The translations under genes were made by a program, and so were the position numbers. DNA of 26,704 nt. Source: Chloroflexota bacterium. Its GTDB lineage: Bacteria; Chloroflexota; UBA6077. The stretch lies in contig JAJZQR010000045.1 of NCBI GenBank assembly GCA_021806765.1, forward strand, positions 1 through 26,704. The letters are read 5' to 3'. Shown piece after piece: positions 1 through 8,275 of this stretch; position 1 is the first letter of the stretch, and the number at the start of each line of letters is the position of its first letter. The notes beneath the pieces are model-generated. The model worked only from the letters and a program-made list of their open reading frames with translations. It was not told the origin of the DNA and searched no databases.

Positions 1-80
1 GTGACTCCCAAAGCGGGGTGCCTTGTTCTAGAGGGGAATACGGGGGGCCTCGCGATAGATGGACCAGCTATGGACAAGGA

Positions 81-185
81 GACGCTGGCTCTAGTTGGGA
101 GAGCGGCATCTGAATCCTCTCTTGGCTCCAATCCAAGGAGATAAGGGGGATGGGGAGTTCGCGAACTCTCCCCGGCTCCAGCGTC
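81..185 (+). other. Cloverleaf-like set of hairpins (tRNA-like, not a canonical tRNA)
   Basis: Three hairpins lie in a row inside a short closing pair (GACGC 81-85 with GCGTC 181-185). The first is a D-arm-like GCTC-loop-GAGC (88-104). The second is a 5-bp stem with a 7-base loop (121-137) whose loop would read anticodon CCA with T before and A after it. The third is a T-arm-like hairpin around the palindrome GAGTTCGCGAACTC (152-173). About 16 extra bases between the first two arms, and an unpaired acceptor stem, rule out a normal tRNA. It may be a degenerate tRNA, another structured RNA or chance. Confidence 0.2.
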
Positions 186-757
186 CTGAACCGCTGCCGC
201 TGATCGCACGGTGGCTGCCAAAGATAAATGGGAACTGTCTACTCTGGTAATCCCAAAGAATGGCAATAGGCTGGAATTGATGCCGACGGGAGTCTAGCGA
301 TCCACTCCGCAGAGCGGTGGTGCATGCGGCCGTGGGCGCCCAGCGTGGGGGCCGGAGCGGCAGACCAGGTTACACAGGCAAGGGATTCAGGTCTGAGTCT
401 GAAAGAGAGAGTCGGGCTGAAAGCCAATTCCTTCTCAGTGCCTCGGTTTCCGGAACAGACCCACCGCGATTGGCCGCTTGCGAGATTAGCGGCGTTTTGC
501 ATACGTGGAGCTCACAGACCTGCCGGACCGAGTGTCCCACTGCGGTGAAGTCTCTTACATCCCTGGCATAGTGGCCCCGCAACCGACGACGCCGTAGCCC
601 GAGTCTCCCATGCCAGGCGTTTCCCCAGACAGACAAGTCAGGCCTGCGTCGCGGCTCTCATGGCCGATATGATCGGCCAGACGACGCTGCTCGGAGAACC
701 TACCAGCCGACACGTCGTCGCCGGCATCGGCACACTCAGCCTATCCTGCTCTCATCG

Positions 758-783
758 CAGGGCAAACGAGTTCGTTTGCCCTG
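758..783. repeat. Perfect 12-bp inverted repeat
   Basis: CAGGGCAAACGA (758-769) and its exact reverse complement (772-783) are separated by only two bases. No T-run follows on either strand, so an intrinsic terminator is unlikely. The near-continuous symmetry fits a dimeric-protein operator or a recombination or transfer site better than an RNA hairpin, because a 2-base loop is too tight. It lies about 480 bp upstream of the pilus operon. Confidence 0.6.
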
Positions 784-1266
784 GTTACGACATCGATGCC
801 CTCCTCTCCTTCTGATGCCACGGCGGTGAACTGCTGCACATTGCCGGCATGGAGGCCTTCGTTTGGTGAACCGTCCGCCCCACGTGGACTTCGGGGATTC
901 ACCAACGCTAATCCTTGCTTCTTGTAACAAAACGGCAGCAACCACGTTGTATCGTTTGATACCCTCTGATCGGTCACGATCCAGAGAGAAGTCCTGGCTC
1001 CAGACGGAGTAGCAAGCGCCTGTAGCATGCGTGCTCTGGCGTGCCATTCCAGACTCCAGGTAGAGGCAGGGCATGCTCCGGATGTGGCTCCCGGGGGTCG
1101 CGGACGTTGTGGACCGCCGGAGGCGAGGGGGCCAGGATCTCCAGTTCGAAGAAACCGACGCATCTCCCCCGCCAGTCCCGCCAGTAGTCGCACCTCAGCG
1201 GCCCACACGCCAGCCAGGGGTCTCGGGATTCATTCAGGGAGCCGTTCTCCGGGTCAGGAGGTAACG

Positions 1267-1989
1267 GTGTCCGTGACGACCCTCTCACCGGCACGTGCGC
1301 TGCGCCGGCCCCGGCGCCTCGATTGGCGCGCCGTCTTCGGGCTGTTCCTCCTGCTGTTCGCCACCGGCGGATCGATCACCTTCTGGGGCACATCCTCGGA
1401 CACCCGCGCCCTCCTCGTGGCGACTCGCGACCTTCCGGCCGGGGCTGAGCTCCGCGACGGGGACCTGGCCGTGGCCAGGGTTCGGGTCGACGACGCCATC
1501 TACCAGGCCGCGGTGCCGGCGGCGGAGATGGCGAGCCTCATCGGAAAGCAGTTGGCCGAGCCGGTTCACGCCCAGCAGCTGCTGGTCCAGGCCCAACTCT
1601 CTAGCCGCCCCCGCCTGGGGCCGAGTGAACTGGCGCTCACTATCGCCATCAGCCCCGAGACAGCGGTGGGGGGTCAGGTGCGATCGGGCGACGCAGTGCA
1701 GGTGCTGCTGACCCTCAACAAGGGCAAGCCCGAGGCGCGGACGACGGTGGTGCTGCCCCGTGCGACAGTCTATGACGTCGGGTACGACCAGCGGGTGACG
1801 GTGGTCAACACAGAGATGGCGGACCGCTCCGCCGCCCAGGGGCCGGCAAAATGGCTGACGCTGGTCGTCACCCAGGAACAAACCCTCCAGCTCGCCCAGG
1901 CCAAAGGGCAAGGAGACCTGGACGTGGCGCTGCTGCCCGCCGAGCAAGGGGGCAGTGCGAGAGAAGGAGGGACACAACCCAGGCCGTAG
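1267..1989 (+). CDS. cpaB: Flp pilus assembly protein CpaB/RcpC
   Basis: Predicted CpaB/RcpC of the Tad (tight adherence) pilus, a membrane-anchored extracytoplasmic assembly factor. The 240-residue protein has a basic N-terminus, one membrane segment (about residues 22-40), a SAF domain (about 47-105, including ATRDLPAGAELRDGDL) and a C-terminal RcpC-type beta domain in which the family's 'vrpGdrVdvll' pattern appears as VRSGDAVQVLL. I chose GTG at 1267 because AGGAGGT ends 4 bases before it and homology starts there; the open frame runs 80 codons further upstream without such features. It is the first gene of the pilus operon, with tadZ 13 bases downstream. The family's partner is often an outer-membrane secretin, which is absent here and fits a monoderm-type machine. 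Confidence 0.85.
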   Translation: MSVTTLSPARALRRPRRLDWRAVFGLFLLLFATGGSITFWGTSSDTRALLVATRDLPAGAELRDGDLAVARVRVDDAIYQAAVPAAEMASLIGKQLAEPVHAQQLLVQAQLSSRPRLGPSELALTIAISPETAVGGQVRSGDAVQVLLTLNKGKPEARTTVVLPRATVYDVGYDQRVTVVNTEMADRSAAQGPAKWLTLVVTQEQTLQLAQAKGQGDLDVALLPAEQGGSAREGGTQPRP

Positions 1990-2002
1990 AGGGGGTGTTG
2001 GG

Positions 2003-3364
2003 ATGGATCGGCCAGGGGGCATGAGTCCCCGAACGCTCAGGCTGGCCGTCGGGCTGGGTGACCCGGAGCGCGAGCGAGCGCTGCTCCCGGCCCTGAGCGA
2101 GTCCGGGGAGTTCGTCGTCGCCGAGCGCTGTCTCGCCGCGGACCAACTGCTCGCCTGTCTGGAAAGGGGGCAGGTGGATGCCGCGCTGGTCGCCTCCGGC
2201 CTGCACCGGCTGAACGGCAGCGTACTGGGCGACCTGGTGCGTACACGCGTCCCGCTGGTCCTGCTGACGACGACGGCGGGCGAGCAGCCAGGGCAGCAAC
2301 TCGCCGAGGTGGTGCTGCCGCTGGACGCTGATGCCGAAGCCGTTCGTCAGGCGCTTGTGGCCGCGGTCCGGGGCGAGCGACCTCGACCGGCCTCACCAAG
2401 GGTGAAACAGGAACAATCACCTCCCCAGCCAGCGAAGGCGCCTTCACTCCCGCCGACCGCTCTCTCCACCATCGCCGTCGCCAGCGGCCACGGCAGCCCC
2501 GGGCGCACGACGGTCGCCCTCAACCTGGCAGCCGCCCTGGGCGCGGTGGCGCCGACGGTGCTCGTCGATGCCGATCTTTCCGGCCCGAGCCTCGCGGCCT
2601 GCCTGGACGCCGACCCCACCCGCAACCTGTACATGATCGCCCACGCCGAGCCGGAGACGGCGCGCGACTGGGAGCATGCCCTGGCTCAGGAAACCCAGCC
2701 CCTTTCACCTCGGAGCCCCCACGGTGTCGTGCTCTGCGGGGTCCCCAAGCTGGAGATGCGGACCGGCATCTCAGTGCGCTTCTTCGAGCGGCTCGTAGCC
2801 GAGCTCCAGCAGCGCTATCACCACGTCCTCCTCGACGTGGGGGCAGACCTCCTGGGCTCGGAGGCAGCGCTGCACCGGACGGCCCTTCGCCTCGGCCAGC
2901 GAATCCTGCTGGTGGCCTCCGCCGACCTGGTGGGTCTATGGCACGCCCGCACGGTTCTCGGTCTATTCACGGGCTCTCTGCAGGTCGACCTGGATCGTCT
3001 GGCCCTGATCATCAACCGCCACGACCGCAAGTACCACCACGGGCGAACGGAGATCGAGTGGGCGCTCGGCGTGCCCACAGCCGCAGTGATCCCTTACGAC
3101 CACGGTGCCGCCCAGCGAGCGCTGGCCGCCCAGCAGCCGCTGGTGCTGTCGGGGCGGAGCCGAGCCGGCCGCTGTCTCCTCGATCTGGCCGAGCGGGTGC
3201 ACGGAGGGAGCATCGTGCTGCCGCCCGAGCCGGCCCGTAACGGCCGAGCTCGCTGGCTGGGATGGGCGTCGGCTTTGCACCCGGGTCGAGTTCGCGGCAA
3301 TGGCCCGGATAAGAGTGAGCTGAAAGGAGCGCCGGATGGCCAGTACGCCGCCCGCCTTCGCTAG
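2003..3364 (+). CDS. tadZ: TadZ/CpaE-like pilus localisation ATPase (MinD/ParA family)
   Basis: Predicted TadZ/CpaE, the cytoplasmic factor that places the Tad pilus machine at its membrane site. The 453-residue protein has an N-terminal receiver-like (atypical response regulator) region (about 10-125), a Pro-rich linker (128-152) and a MinD/ParA-type ATPase domain (about 154-410). The deviant Walker A at 161-170 reads SGHGSPGRTT, so the P-loop lysine is arginine and the signature lysine of the family is also missing; the switch motif VLVDADLSGPSLA is intact. ATP hydrolysis may be weak or absent, as in other divergent TadZ proteins. The start at 2003 follows a G-rich stretch; ATG 2021 is an alternative. 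The end overlaps cpaF by 29 bases, which argues for coupled translation. Confidence 0.85.
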   Translation: MDRPGGMSPRTLRLAVGLGDPERERALLPALSESGEFVVAERCLAADQLLACLERGQVDAALVASGLHRLNGSVLGDLVRTRVPLVLLTTTAGEQPGQQLAEVVLPLDADAEAVRQALVAAVRGERPRPASPRVKQEQSPPQPAKAPSLPPTALSTIAVASGHGSPGRTTVALNLAAALGAVAPTVLVDADLSGPSLAACLDADPTRNLYMIAHAEPETARDWEHALAQETQPLSPRSPHGVVLCGVPKLEMRTGISVRFFERLVAELQQRYHHVLLDVGADLLGSEAALHRTALRLGQRILLVASADLVGLWHARTVLGLFTGSLQVDLDRLALIINRHDRKYHHGRTEIEWALGVPTAAVIPYDHGAAQRALAAQQPLVLSGRSRAGRCLLDLAERVHGGSIVLPPEPARNGRARWLGWASALHPGRVRGNGPDKSELKGAPDGQYAARLR

Positions 3365-4664
3365 CGGTCTCGCCTGGGCGAACACCGACCGGGTCGCCGA
3401 GCGCGCCCTTCGCCAGGAGATCCAGGTAGAGGTGGGCCGGCTGCTGGGCGAGCGGCAGTTGCTCACGCCCGAGAGGGAGGACGAGGAGCGCATCCGGGCC
3501 CTGATCCGGGAACGGGTGGCGACCTACCAGCGGCGGGCGGCGACGACCAACGCCCCGCTGCTCGCGGACCCCGAGGGGATCGAGCAGCGGCTCTTCGACG
3601 GGCTGCTCCGGCTGGGGATCCTCCAGCCGTTGATGGAGGCGCCGGCCGTCGAGGAGATCATCTGTAACGGGCCGAACCGGATCTTCGTGATCGAGAAGGG
3701 GCAGAAACGGCTCGTTCCCGATCTCTACTTCGACGACGACGAGGAGCTGCTCGGGCTGGTCAAGCGTCTCCTGGGGCCGCTGGGCCGCCGGCTGGACGAG
3801 TCCTCGCCGATGGTGGATGCGCGACTGCCCGACGGCTCCCGGCTCAACGCTGCCATCCCCCCGGCGACCTCCCGCTGGTGCTGCGTCACGGTGCGGAAGT
3901 TCATCCTGCGCGCCCACTCCCTGGAGCAGCTCGTCCAGCTCGGCACCCTCACCGAGTCGGCCGCCCAGTTCCTCGACGCCGCCGTCCAGGCCGGCGTCAA
4001 CATCCTGGTCAGCGGTCCCACGGGCAGCGGGAAGACGACGATGCTGAACGCCCTCGGGGCCTCCATCGCCTCCTTGGACGAGCGGGTGATCACCGTCGAG
4101 GAGGTCGCCGAGCTTCAGCTGGAGCGGCAGTTGCCCGACTGTGTCGGTCTTCAGGCCCGGGCCGGCAACGTCGAGGGAGTGGGGCAGATCCGCATCCGGG
4201 ACCTGGTACGCAACGCCCTTCGCATGCGGCCCACCCGCATCGTCGTCGGGGAGGTGCGTGGCGCCGAGGCGCTGGACATGCTGCTGGCGATGAACACCGG
4301 CCACGAGGGGTCGCTGACCACCATCCACGGCAACTCGCCCCGGGACGCCCTGGACCGGCTGGCGACGCTGGCCATGATGGCCGAGGAGCGGCTGTCTGGC
4401 GAAGCGCTGGCCAAGATGGTGGCGCGGACCATCGAGCTGGTGCTGCAACTGCGCTTCGAGCCCCGCACCGGCCGCCGTCGCCTGGTCAGCATCTTCGAGG
4501 TAGCCGGGCTGGAGGGCAACGTCATCACAGGCCAGGACCTGTGGGTGCTCGACCCGGCACGGGATCGCCTGGCCTGGACCGGCCTCCAGCCGCGCTGCCT
4601 GGCGAAGATGGCGCCCAAGGGGGTGCCCTACGCGCTGCCGCCGGCTGTTGAAGGGACGAGATGA
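3336..4664 (+). CDS. cpaF: Tad secretion ATPase CpaF/TadA (VirB11-like)
   Basis: Hexameric type II/IV secretion ATPase that powers assembly of Flp pili at the cytoplasmic membrane. At 442 residues it is normal for CpaF. It has an N-terminal region (1-110) with the family's [19 protein letters not shown] element, Walker A GPTGSGKT (227-234), an Asp-box equivalent reading VEEVAELQL (about 254-262, more often EDTAELQL), Walker [10 protein letters not shown] (301-309) and a His-box [11 protein letters not shown] (322-332). Catalytic elements look complete. ATG 3336 is preceded by AAAGGAG at good spacing and lies inside the 3' end of tadZ. A 125-base gap to tadB contains a hairpin repeat. Confidence 0.95.
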   Translation: MASTPPAFASGLAWANTDRVAERALRQEIQVEVGRLLGERQLLTPEREDEERIRALIRERVATYQRRAATTNAPLLADPEGIEQRLFDGLLRLGILQPLMEAPAVEEIICNGPNRIFVIEKGQKRLVPDLYFDDDEELLGLVKRLLGPLGRRLDESSPMVDARLPDGSRLNAAIPPATSRWCCVTVRKFILRAHSLEQLVQLGTLTESAAQFLDAAVQAGVNILVSGPTGSGKTTMLNALGASIASLDERVITVEEVAELQLERQLPDCVGLQARAGNVEGVGQIRIRDLVRNALRMRPTRIVVGEVRGAEALDMLLAMNTGHEGSLTTIHGNSPRDALDRLATLAMMAEERLSGEALAKMVARTIELVLQLRFEPRTGRRRLVSIFEVAGLEGNVITGQDLWVLDPARDRLAWTGLQPRCLAKMAPKGVPYALPPAVEGTR

Positions 4665-4723
4665 GCCCTGCGAGAGGAGATCCCGTGGGAATCGGGGGCG
4701 GCAACCCCAAAGGAACACCGAAG

Positions 4724-4756
4724 TAATCGAGGAGTAGCCGCCAGGTAATCGGCGGC
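4724..4756. repeat. Intergenic hairpin element, copy 1
   Basis: TAAT, three bases, then GGAGTAGCCGCC (4731-4742), followed by GGCGGC (4751-4756), which pairs with GCCGCC (4737-4742) across an 8-base loop. The same TAAT-N3-GGAGTAGCCGCC string recurs at 19352-19370, also just upstream of a secretion-operon gene. It may be a small dispersed repeat, a transcript-processing hairpin or a regulator site between cpaF and tadB. Confidence 0.45.
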
Positions 4757-4789
4757 GAGTAGGGTGGGCTCGGAAAGGAGGTGGGCGGG

Positions 4790-5650
4790 ATGACGGCGCT
4801 GCTGCTATCCGTCGCCTTTGGCGCGGCGATATACCTGCTGTACGAGGGGCTCACGAACCCCCGGCCGCCTTCCTCGGAAAGAAGGCGGTTGCGAGGCGTC
4901 GAGGAGTTCCTGATCCGCGCCGGGCTTCGCGAGGTATCGCCCCGGGACTTCCTTACCTTCTCTCTGGGCACCGGAGTCGTGGTGGGAGTTCTCACCCATC
5001 TCCTCCTGGGCTGGGGCGTGGTCAGCGTGATCGCAGCCGGCCTGGCAGTGGCGGCCCCCACCGCCTACTACGTCCAGCGCCACGATCGCCGGCGCGCCAC
5101 CTTCCAGGTTGCGTTGGTCGAGGCGATCGGCCAGCTTCGGGACGGGATCCGCACCGGGCTCTCCGTCCAGGAGGCCCTGGTGGGCCTGGCCCGCACCGGC
5201 CCGGAGACGCTCCGTCCCGAGTTCGGCATCCTCGTGCGGGAGATGCGGCTGGCCGGCTTCGAGTCCTCGGTCGCCGCGATGCGGGAGCGGCTGGCCGATC
5301 CGGTCTTCGACGTGCTGGCGGCCACGCTCCTGCTCAACGACCGGCTGGGCGGGCGCAACGTCAGCCAGGTGCTCGACCGTCTCGCCCACGCCACCCGGGC
5401 CGAGCTGCGGATCCAGCAGGAGCTTCGCGCCTTCCAGGCCCGAAACGTCCTGTCCGCGCGGATCGTCTCGGCCGTGCCGCTGGTGGTACTGGTCGTCCTC
5501 CGGCAGGTCAACCCGGGTTATCTGGCGATGTTCAATGACTGGTCGGGCCAGATGGTGCTCGCCGGCTGCGTGCTCAGCGTGGCGCTGGGATACGGCGGCA
5601 TGCTGTGGATGACGCGACTACCGAGCGAAGGGCGGGTATTGCAGCCATGA
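4790..5650 (+). CDS. tadB: Tad pilus inner-membrane platform protein TadB
   Basis: Type II secretion F-family (T2SSF/GspF) membrane protein, one half of the TadB-TadC platform on which CpaF acts. The 286-residue product has an N-terminal membrane segment (about 3-19), two segments around 60-92, a cytoplasmic T2SSF domain (about 105-235, including ALVEAIGQLRDGIRTGLSVQ and the conserved 'l..L...lrpe...l..e' pattern) and two C-terminal membrane segments. I chose ATG 4790 because AGGAGGT (4776-4782) sits 7 bases upstream; a GTG at 4781 falls inside that site. The stop codon overlaps the tadC start as ATGA. Confidence 0.9.
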   Translation: MTALLLSVAFGAAIYLLYEGLTNPRPPSSERRRLRGVEEFLIRAGLREVSPRDFLTFSLGTGVVVGVLTHLLLGWGVVSVIAAGLAVAAPTAYYVQRHDRRRATFQVALVEAIGQLRDGIRTGLSVQEALVGLARTGPETLRPEFGILVREMRLAGFESSVAAMRERLADPVFDVLAATLLLNDRLGGRNVSQVLDRLAHATRAELRIQQELRAFQARNVLSARIVSAVPLVVLVVLRQVNPGYLAMFNDWSGQMVLAGCVLSVALGYGGMLWMTRLPSEGRVLQP

Positions 5651-6630
5651 ACCTGCCGATGCTCACTCTGGATCCAAGCGCACTGGAGCCGCGCTTCCTG
5701 ATCTGGCCGCTGCTCTTCGGGTTGGGCGCCTACCTGCTGCTCACGGCCCAGCCCATCGGCCGGCCGAAGCCGGACCTGGCCGAGCGGCTGCGCCGGCTCG
5801 ACGTCGAGGAGCGGATTCGGGCGGAGATTGGCGGGCGGGATACCCGGCCGATCTTCGCCTCGGCCGTGCTCGAGGGGATGCTGCGTCCGGTGCTGGACGA
5901 CTTCGGGCGCCTCCTTCGGTCCGCCCTCGGCCGGTTCGGGTTGGGCGGCGGACAGGAGTTGGAGCGCAAGCTGGGGATCGCCCGGCCAGGGGTGGAACCG
6001 GTCCAGTTCTTCGGAGAGAAGATGGCCTCGGCCTTGATCGGGTTGGGGGTCTTCCCTCTGATGAACGGCCTCGGGACCCATCCCTTCGGCGTCTGGCCGG
6101 TATGGACCTGGCTGGCCGGCTTCGCCGTCGGGTTCCTGGCCCCGGACTGGGAGCTGGAGCGGCGGCTGGCAGCCCGGCGGACCCTGGTGGTGATGGAGCT
6201 GCCGATCCTTCTGGATATGCTGACCATCTCTACCTCGGCTGGACTCGCCTTGGAGCAGGGGCTCGGAGTGGTGGCGCGGCAGAGCCGGGGGGCGGTCGCG
6301 CGGGAGCTGCAGCAGGTAGTTCGGGAGATGGCGCTCGGCCAGCGGTCGGTCGTCGAGGCGCTGGAGGCGATGGCTGCGCGCAACGCTGTCCCCGAGCTCA
6401 CCAGCTTCGCCGGCCAGTTGCGCGCGGCCCACGAGCAGGGCATCCCCCTGGTGCAGACGCTCTCGACCCAGGCCGAGGCGCTCCGAGAGAAGAAGCGGCT
6501 CCGCGTCGTCGAGGAGGGCGGCAAGGCTAGCGTGCGCATGATCCTGCCGGTCGCGCTCTTCATCCTGCCTGTCCTGTTCGTCGTGCTGCTGCTTCCGGCA
6601 GCGGTGGAGCTGATGCACCTGGGTGGATAG
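5647..6630 (+). CDS. tadC: Tad pilus inner-membrane platform protein TadC
   Basis: Second T2SSF-domain membrane protein of the Tad platform. The 327-residue product has an N-terminal membrane segment (about 18-34), a central hydrophobic pair around 115-160, a cytoplasmic T2SSF domain (about 180-290, with LPILLDMLTISTSAGLALEQ and the typical LREKKRLRVVEEGGKAS lead into the last helix) and a C-terminal membrane segment. The start overlaps the tadB stop by 4 bases (ATGA), so translation is probably coupled. The longer upstream frame (from 5605) lies entirely within tadB and is rejected. Confidence 0.9.
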   Translation: MNLPMLTLDPSALEPRFLIWPLLFGLGAYLLLTAQPIGRPKPDLAERLRRLDVEERIRAEIGGRDTRPIFASAVLEGMLRPVLDDFGRLLRSALGRFGLGGGQELERKLGIARPGVEPVQFFGEKMASALIGLGVFPLMNGLGTHPFGVWPVWTWLAGFAVGFLAPDWELERRLAARRTLVVMELPILLDMLTISTSAGLALEQGLGVVARQSRGAVARELQQVVREMALGQRSVVEALEAMAARNAVPELTSFAGQLRAAHEQGIPLVQTLSTQAEALREKKRLRVVEEGGKASVRMILPVALFILPVLFVVLLLPAAVELMHLGG

Positions 6631-6697
6631 AAAGGGCCTGGGATCGTGCCGCGTTTCCCTGGACGGGGCGGCAGCGAAGGCAGAGGAGGTTTCGGGC

Positions 6698-6916
6698 ATG
6701 TGGCTGCGAGTGGTGAGTCTCTACGTGAGTGCGGCGCTGGCGCGGTACTGGGAGCCGAGACGTTGGACCGGCGAGTCAGGCCAGTCGATGGTGGAATACG
6801 CCATCATCGCCGCGCTGATCGCCGTCATCGCCATGGCGGCCATTCAGGCGCTGGGTGGTGGCATCGTGGTGGTGTTCCAGAGGATCCTCGCTCACATTCA
6901 AGGCATCGGGTCGTGA
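6698..6916 (+). CDS. flp: Flp-type major pilin
   Basis: Flp/Fap pilin precursor, the building block of the Tad pilus. The 72-residue protein carries the Flp processing and assembly motif in G-QSMVEYAIIAALIAVIA (around residues 28-45): the conserved Glu-Tyr pair follows a likely prepilin peptidase cut after Gly, leading into a hydrophobic helix. The start ATG 6698 has GGAGGT 7 bases upstream. The leader is about 28 residues, longer than in many Flp pilins. No TadV/CpaA prepilin peptidase is encoded in this window, so it must be supplied from elsewhere. The stop overlaps the next gene (GTGA). Confidence 0.88.
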   Translation: MWLRVVSLYVSAALARYWEPRRWTGESGQSMVEYAIIAALIAVIAMAAIQALGGGIVVVFQRILAHIQGIGS

Positions 6917-7347
6917 TTTTGGCGTCCGAAGAGGAAGGAGAAGAAAGCAGGCCGGCTGGCACGGCTGAACGGGGACAATCGATGGTGGAGGTCGCCGTCG
7001 CCTTTCCGGTCCTGCTGATGGTGGCGATTGGCCTCCTCCAGTTCGCCCTCTTCTGCCATGCGCAGAACGTGGTGATCGGGGCCGTCCAGGACGGGGCGCG
7101 GGTGGCGGCCTCGGAGGATCGGACCCTCGCCGACGGTGTCACTGCCGCCCGGGCTCTGCTGAGCGCGGGACTGGGCCAGAGCGCTACCGCAGTGATGGTG
7201 CGGGCCATCGATGGTGGCGATGCCATCGCTATCGAGGCTCAGGGCAATCTGCACACGATCATTCCCTGGGTCGCGGATGCCACGCTGCCCCTGTGGGCCC
7301 GATCGGTAGCGAGCAAGGAGAGGTTCAGAGTTGGCCCGGGAGGCTAG
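6913..7347 (+). CDS. tadE: TadE-like pseudopilin
   Basis: Minor pilin-like protein of the TadE family. In the 144-residue product, GQSMVEVAVAFPVLLMVAIG (about 22-41) gives a Gly cut site, the conserved Glu and a membrane helix, followed by FCHAQNVVIGAVQDGARVAA, a typical TadE 'aq.Aar.GAr' stretch. A charged 20-residue leader precedes the cut site. GTG 6913 overlaps the pilin stop by 4 bases (GTGA) and has only a weak ribosome site; TTG 6919 is possible. It overlaps the next TadE-like gene. Confidence 0.85.
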   Translation: MILASEEEGEESRPAGTAERGQSMVEVAVAFPVLLMVAIGLLQFALFCHAQNVVIGAVQDGARVAASEDRTLADGVTAARALLSAGLGQSATAVMVRAIDGGDAIAIEAQGNLHTIIPWVADATLPLWARSVASKERFRVGPGG

Positions 7348-7792
7348 GCGACCGAGTCGCAGAGGCCGTTATCGGTCGGCGGGGCAGCTGGGTCAGGCGC
7401 TGGTTGAGACGGCGCTGGTGATCCCCATGCTGCTGCTGCTGGCCTTCGGCGTGGTCGGAGTCGGCCGGGTGACGCAGGGCCAGATGGGGGTCAGCGCCGT
7501 AGCGCGCGAGGCGGCCAGGGCCGCAGCCCTCGCCGATACCGTGGGGGATGCATCCACAAGGGGGCTCGCCCGGGGGCAGGAGGTTGCGACCGGCTACCGG
7601 CTGACGAACGGCTCCTTGCGGCTGACGATCGATCCGGGCGGGCTTGCCCGGGGTGCGACAGTACGCGCAACTGCACGCTACGACGTCGCGCTCGATGACC
7701 TCCCGCTGCTCGGCTGGGTGCATGTCCCGCTCAGCAGCGTCCATCTCGAGCGGACCGATCTGTACCGCAGCCACTGGCCGCCGGGAGGTTGA
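7331..7792 (+). CDS. Second TadE-like pseudopilin
   Basis: TadE/TadF-like minor pilin of 153 residues. The basic N-terminus (RRPSRRGRYR) is followed by GQALVETALVIPMLLLLAFG (about 20-39), with the Gly-x4-Glu pattern and membrane helix, and then AVAREAARAAALADT, the usual TadE periplasmic start. The start is probably TTG 7331, with AAGGAGAGG about 8-10 bases upstream; it lies within the end of the preceding gene. Together with its neighbours it gives a pilin plus two pseudopilins and a TadG-like protein in tandem. Confidence 0.82.
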   Translation: MAREARRPSRRGRYRSAGQLGQALVETALVIPMLLLLAFGVVGVGRVTQGQMGVSAVAREAARAAALADTVGDASTRGLARGQEVATGYRLTNGSLRLTIDPGGLARGATVRATARYDVALDDLPLLGWVHVPLSSVHLERTDLYRSHWPPGG

Positions 7793-7794
7793 CC

Positions 7795-8262
7795 GTGAGG
7801 TGGCGATCCTTTGGTCGCTCGAAGCGGACCGTTCAGTTGACTGGCAAGCAGTCAGGCCAGGTCATTCTGTGGACCGCTGTGATGCTGCCGCTCTTTCTGT
7901 CGGTGATCGGCCTCGCTGCCGACGGTGGTATCGTCTTCAGTGCAAGACGCGAGCTGCAAAATGTGGCGGACTCCGCAGCGCGAGCCGGGGCGATGCAGGT
8001 CGATCAGCAGGTCTACCGACAGAGCTCTGGGGCAACCGTGGTGCTCGACCTCTCGGCCGCCCGGCAGGTCGCAGCCCAGTACGTGGCCAGCCAGGGAGCG
8101 GGGATCACGGCGACGATCACGGCGGGACCCCAACAGGTAGTGGTTCAAGTCAGTCGAGACGTACCGACTAGCTTTCTGCGGCTGGCTGGGATCAACGCGG
8201 TGCGCATCACGGCCACGGCCCCCGCCAGCCTGCGATACGGCGTCGAGAGGGGCAATCGCTGA
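7795..8262 (+). CDS. TadG-like pilus protein (Tad domain)
   Basis: Putative Flp pilus-assembly TadE/G-like protein of 155 residues. The N-terminal GQVILWTAVMLPLFLSVIGLA (about 22-42) is the 'Tad' domain signature of TadG. It is followed by DGGIVFSARRELQNVADSAARAGAM, which matches the conserved 'vD.g..~~~r.~lq~aaDaAAlAga' pattern. It lacks the long von Willebrand-type C-terminus of full TadG proteins, so it is a short form. GTG 7795 has GGGAGGT 5 bases upstream; the preceding gene ends 3 bases before. Confidence 0.82.
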   Translation: MRWRSFGRSKRTVQLTGKQSGQVILWTAVMLPLFLSVIGLAADGGIVFSARRELQNVADSAARAGAMQVDQQVYRQSSGATVVLDLSAARQVAAQYVASQGAGITATITAGPQQVVVQVSRDVPTSFLRLAGINAVRITATAPASLRYGVERGNR

Positions 8263-8275
8263 AGAGAGGTGGGGA

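Larger units (their letters stand above)
1..1266. other. Upstream non-coding region with inverted repeats
   Basis: I see no convincing gene here. Open frames on both strands are short, overlap each other, lack ribosome binding sites and have no recognisable protein character. The stretch holds a perfect 12-bp inverted repeat (758-783), an 8-bp inverted repeat around 661-679, a 14-bp perfect palindrome at 155-168 and a small one at 949-962. It could hold promoters for the pilus operon, an element boundary or a structured RNA. I could not pick a confident promoter upstream of cpaB. Confidence 0.5.

Noticed and set aside
81..180. A functional tRNA-Trp
   Set aside because: A CCA anticodon-like loop exists, but D-arm to anticodon-arm spacing is about 16 bases too long and the acceptor stem does not pair.
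741..1208. Minus-strand 155-codon frame upstream of the pilus operon
   Set aside because: No recognisable domain, no ribosome site, overlaps two other open frames of equal quality.
1027..1266. 80-codon upstream extension of cpaB
   Set aside because: The extension has no ribosome site and no CpaB similarity; AGGAGGT sits just before GTG 1267.
3012..4718. 568-codon minus-strand open frame over tadZ and cpaF
   Set aside because: It is a GC-rich shadow opposite two well-supported genes and its translation is low-complexity with no domains.
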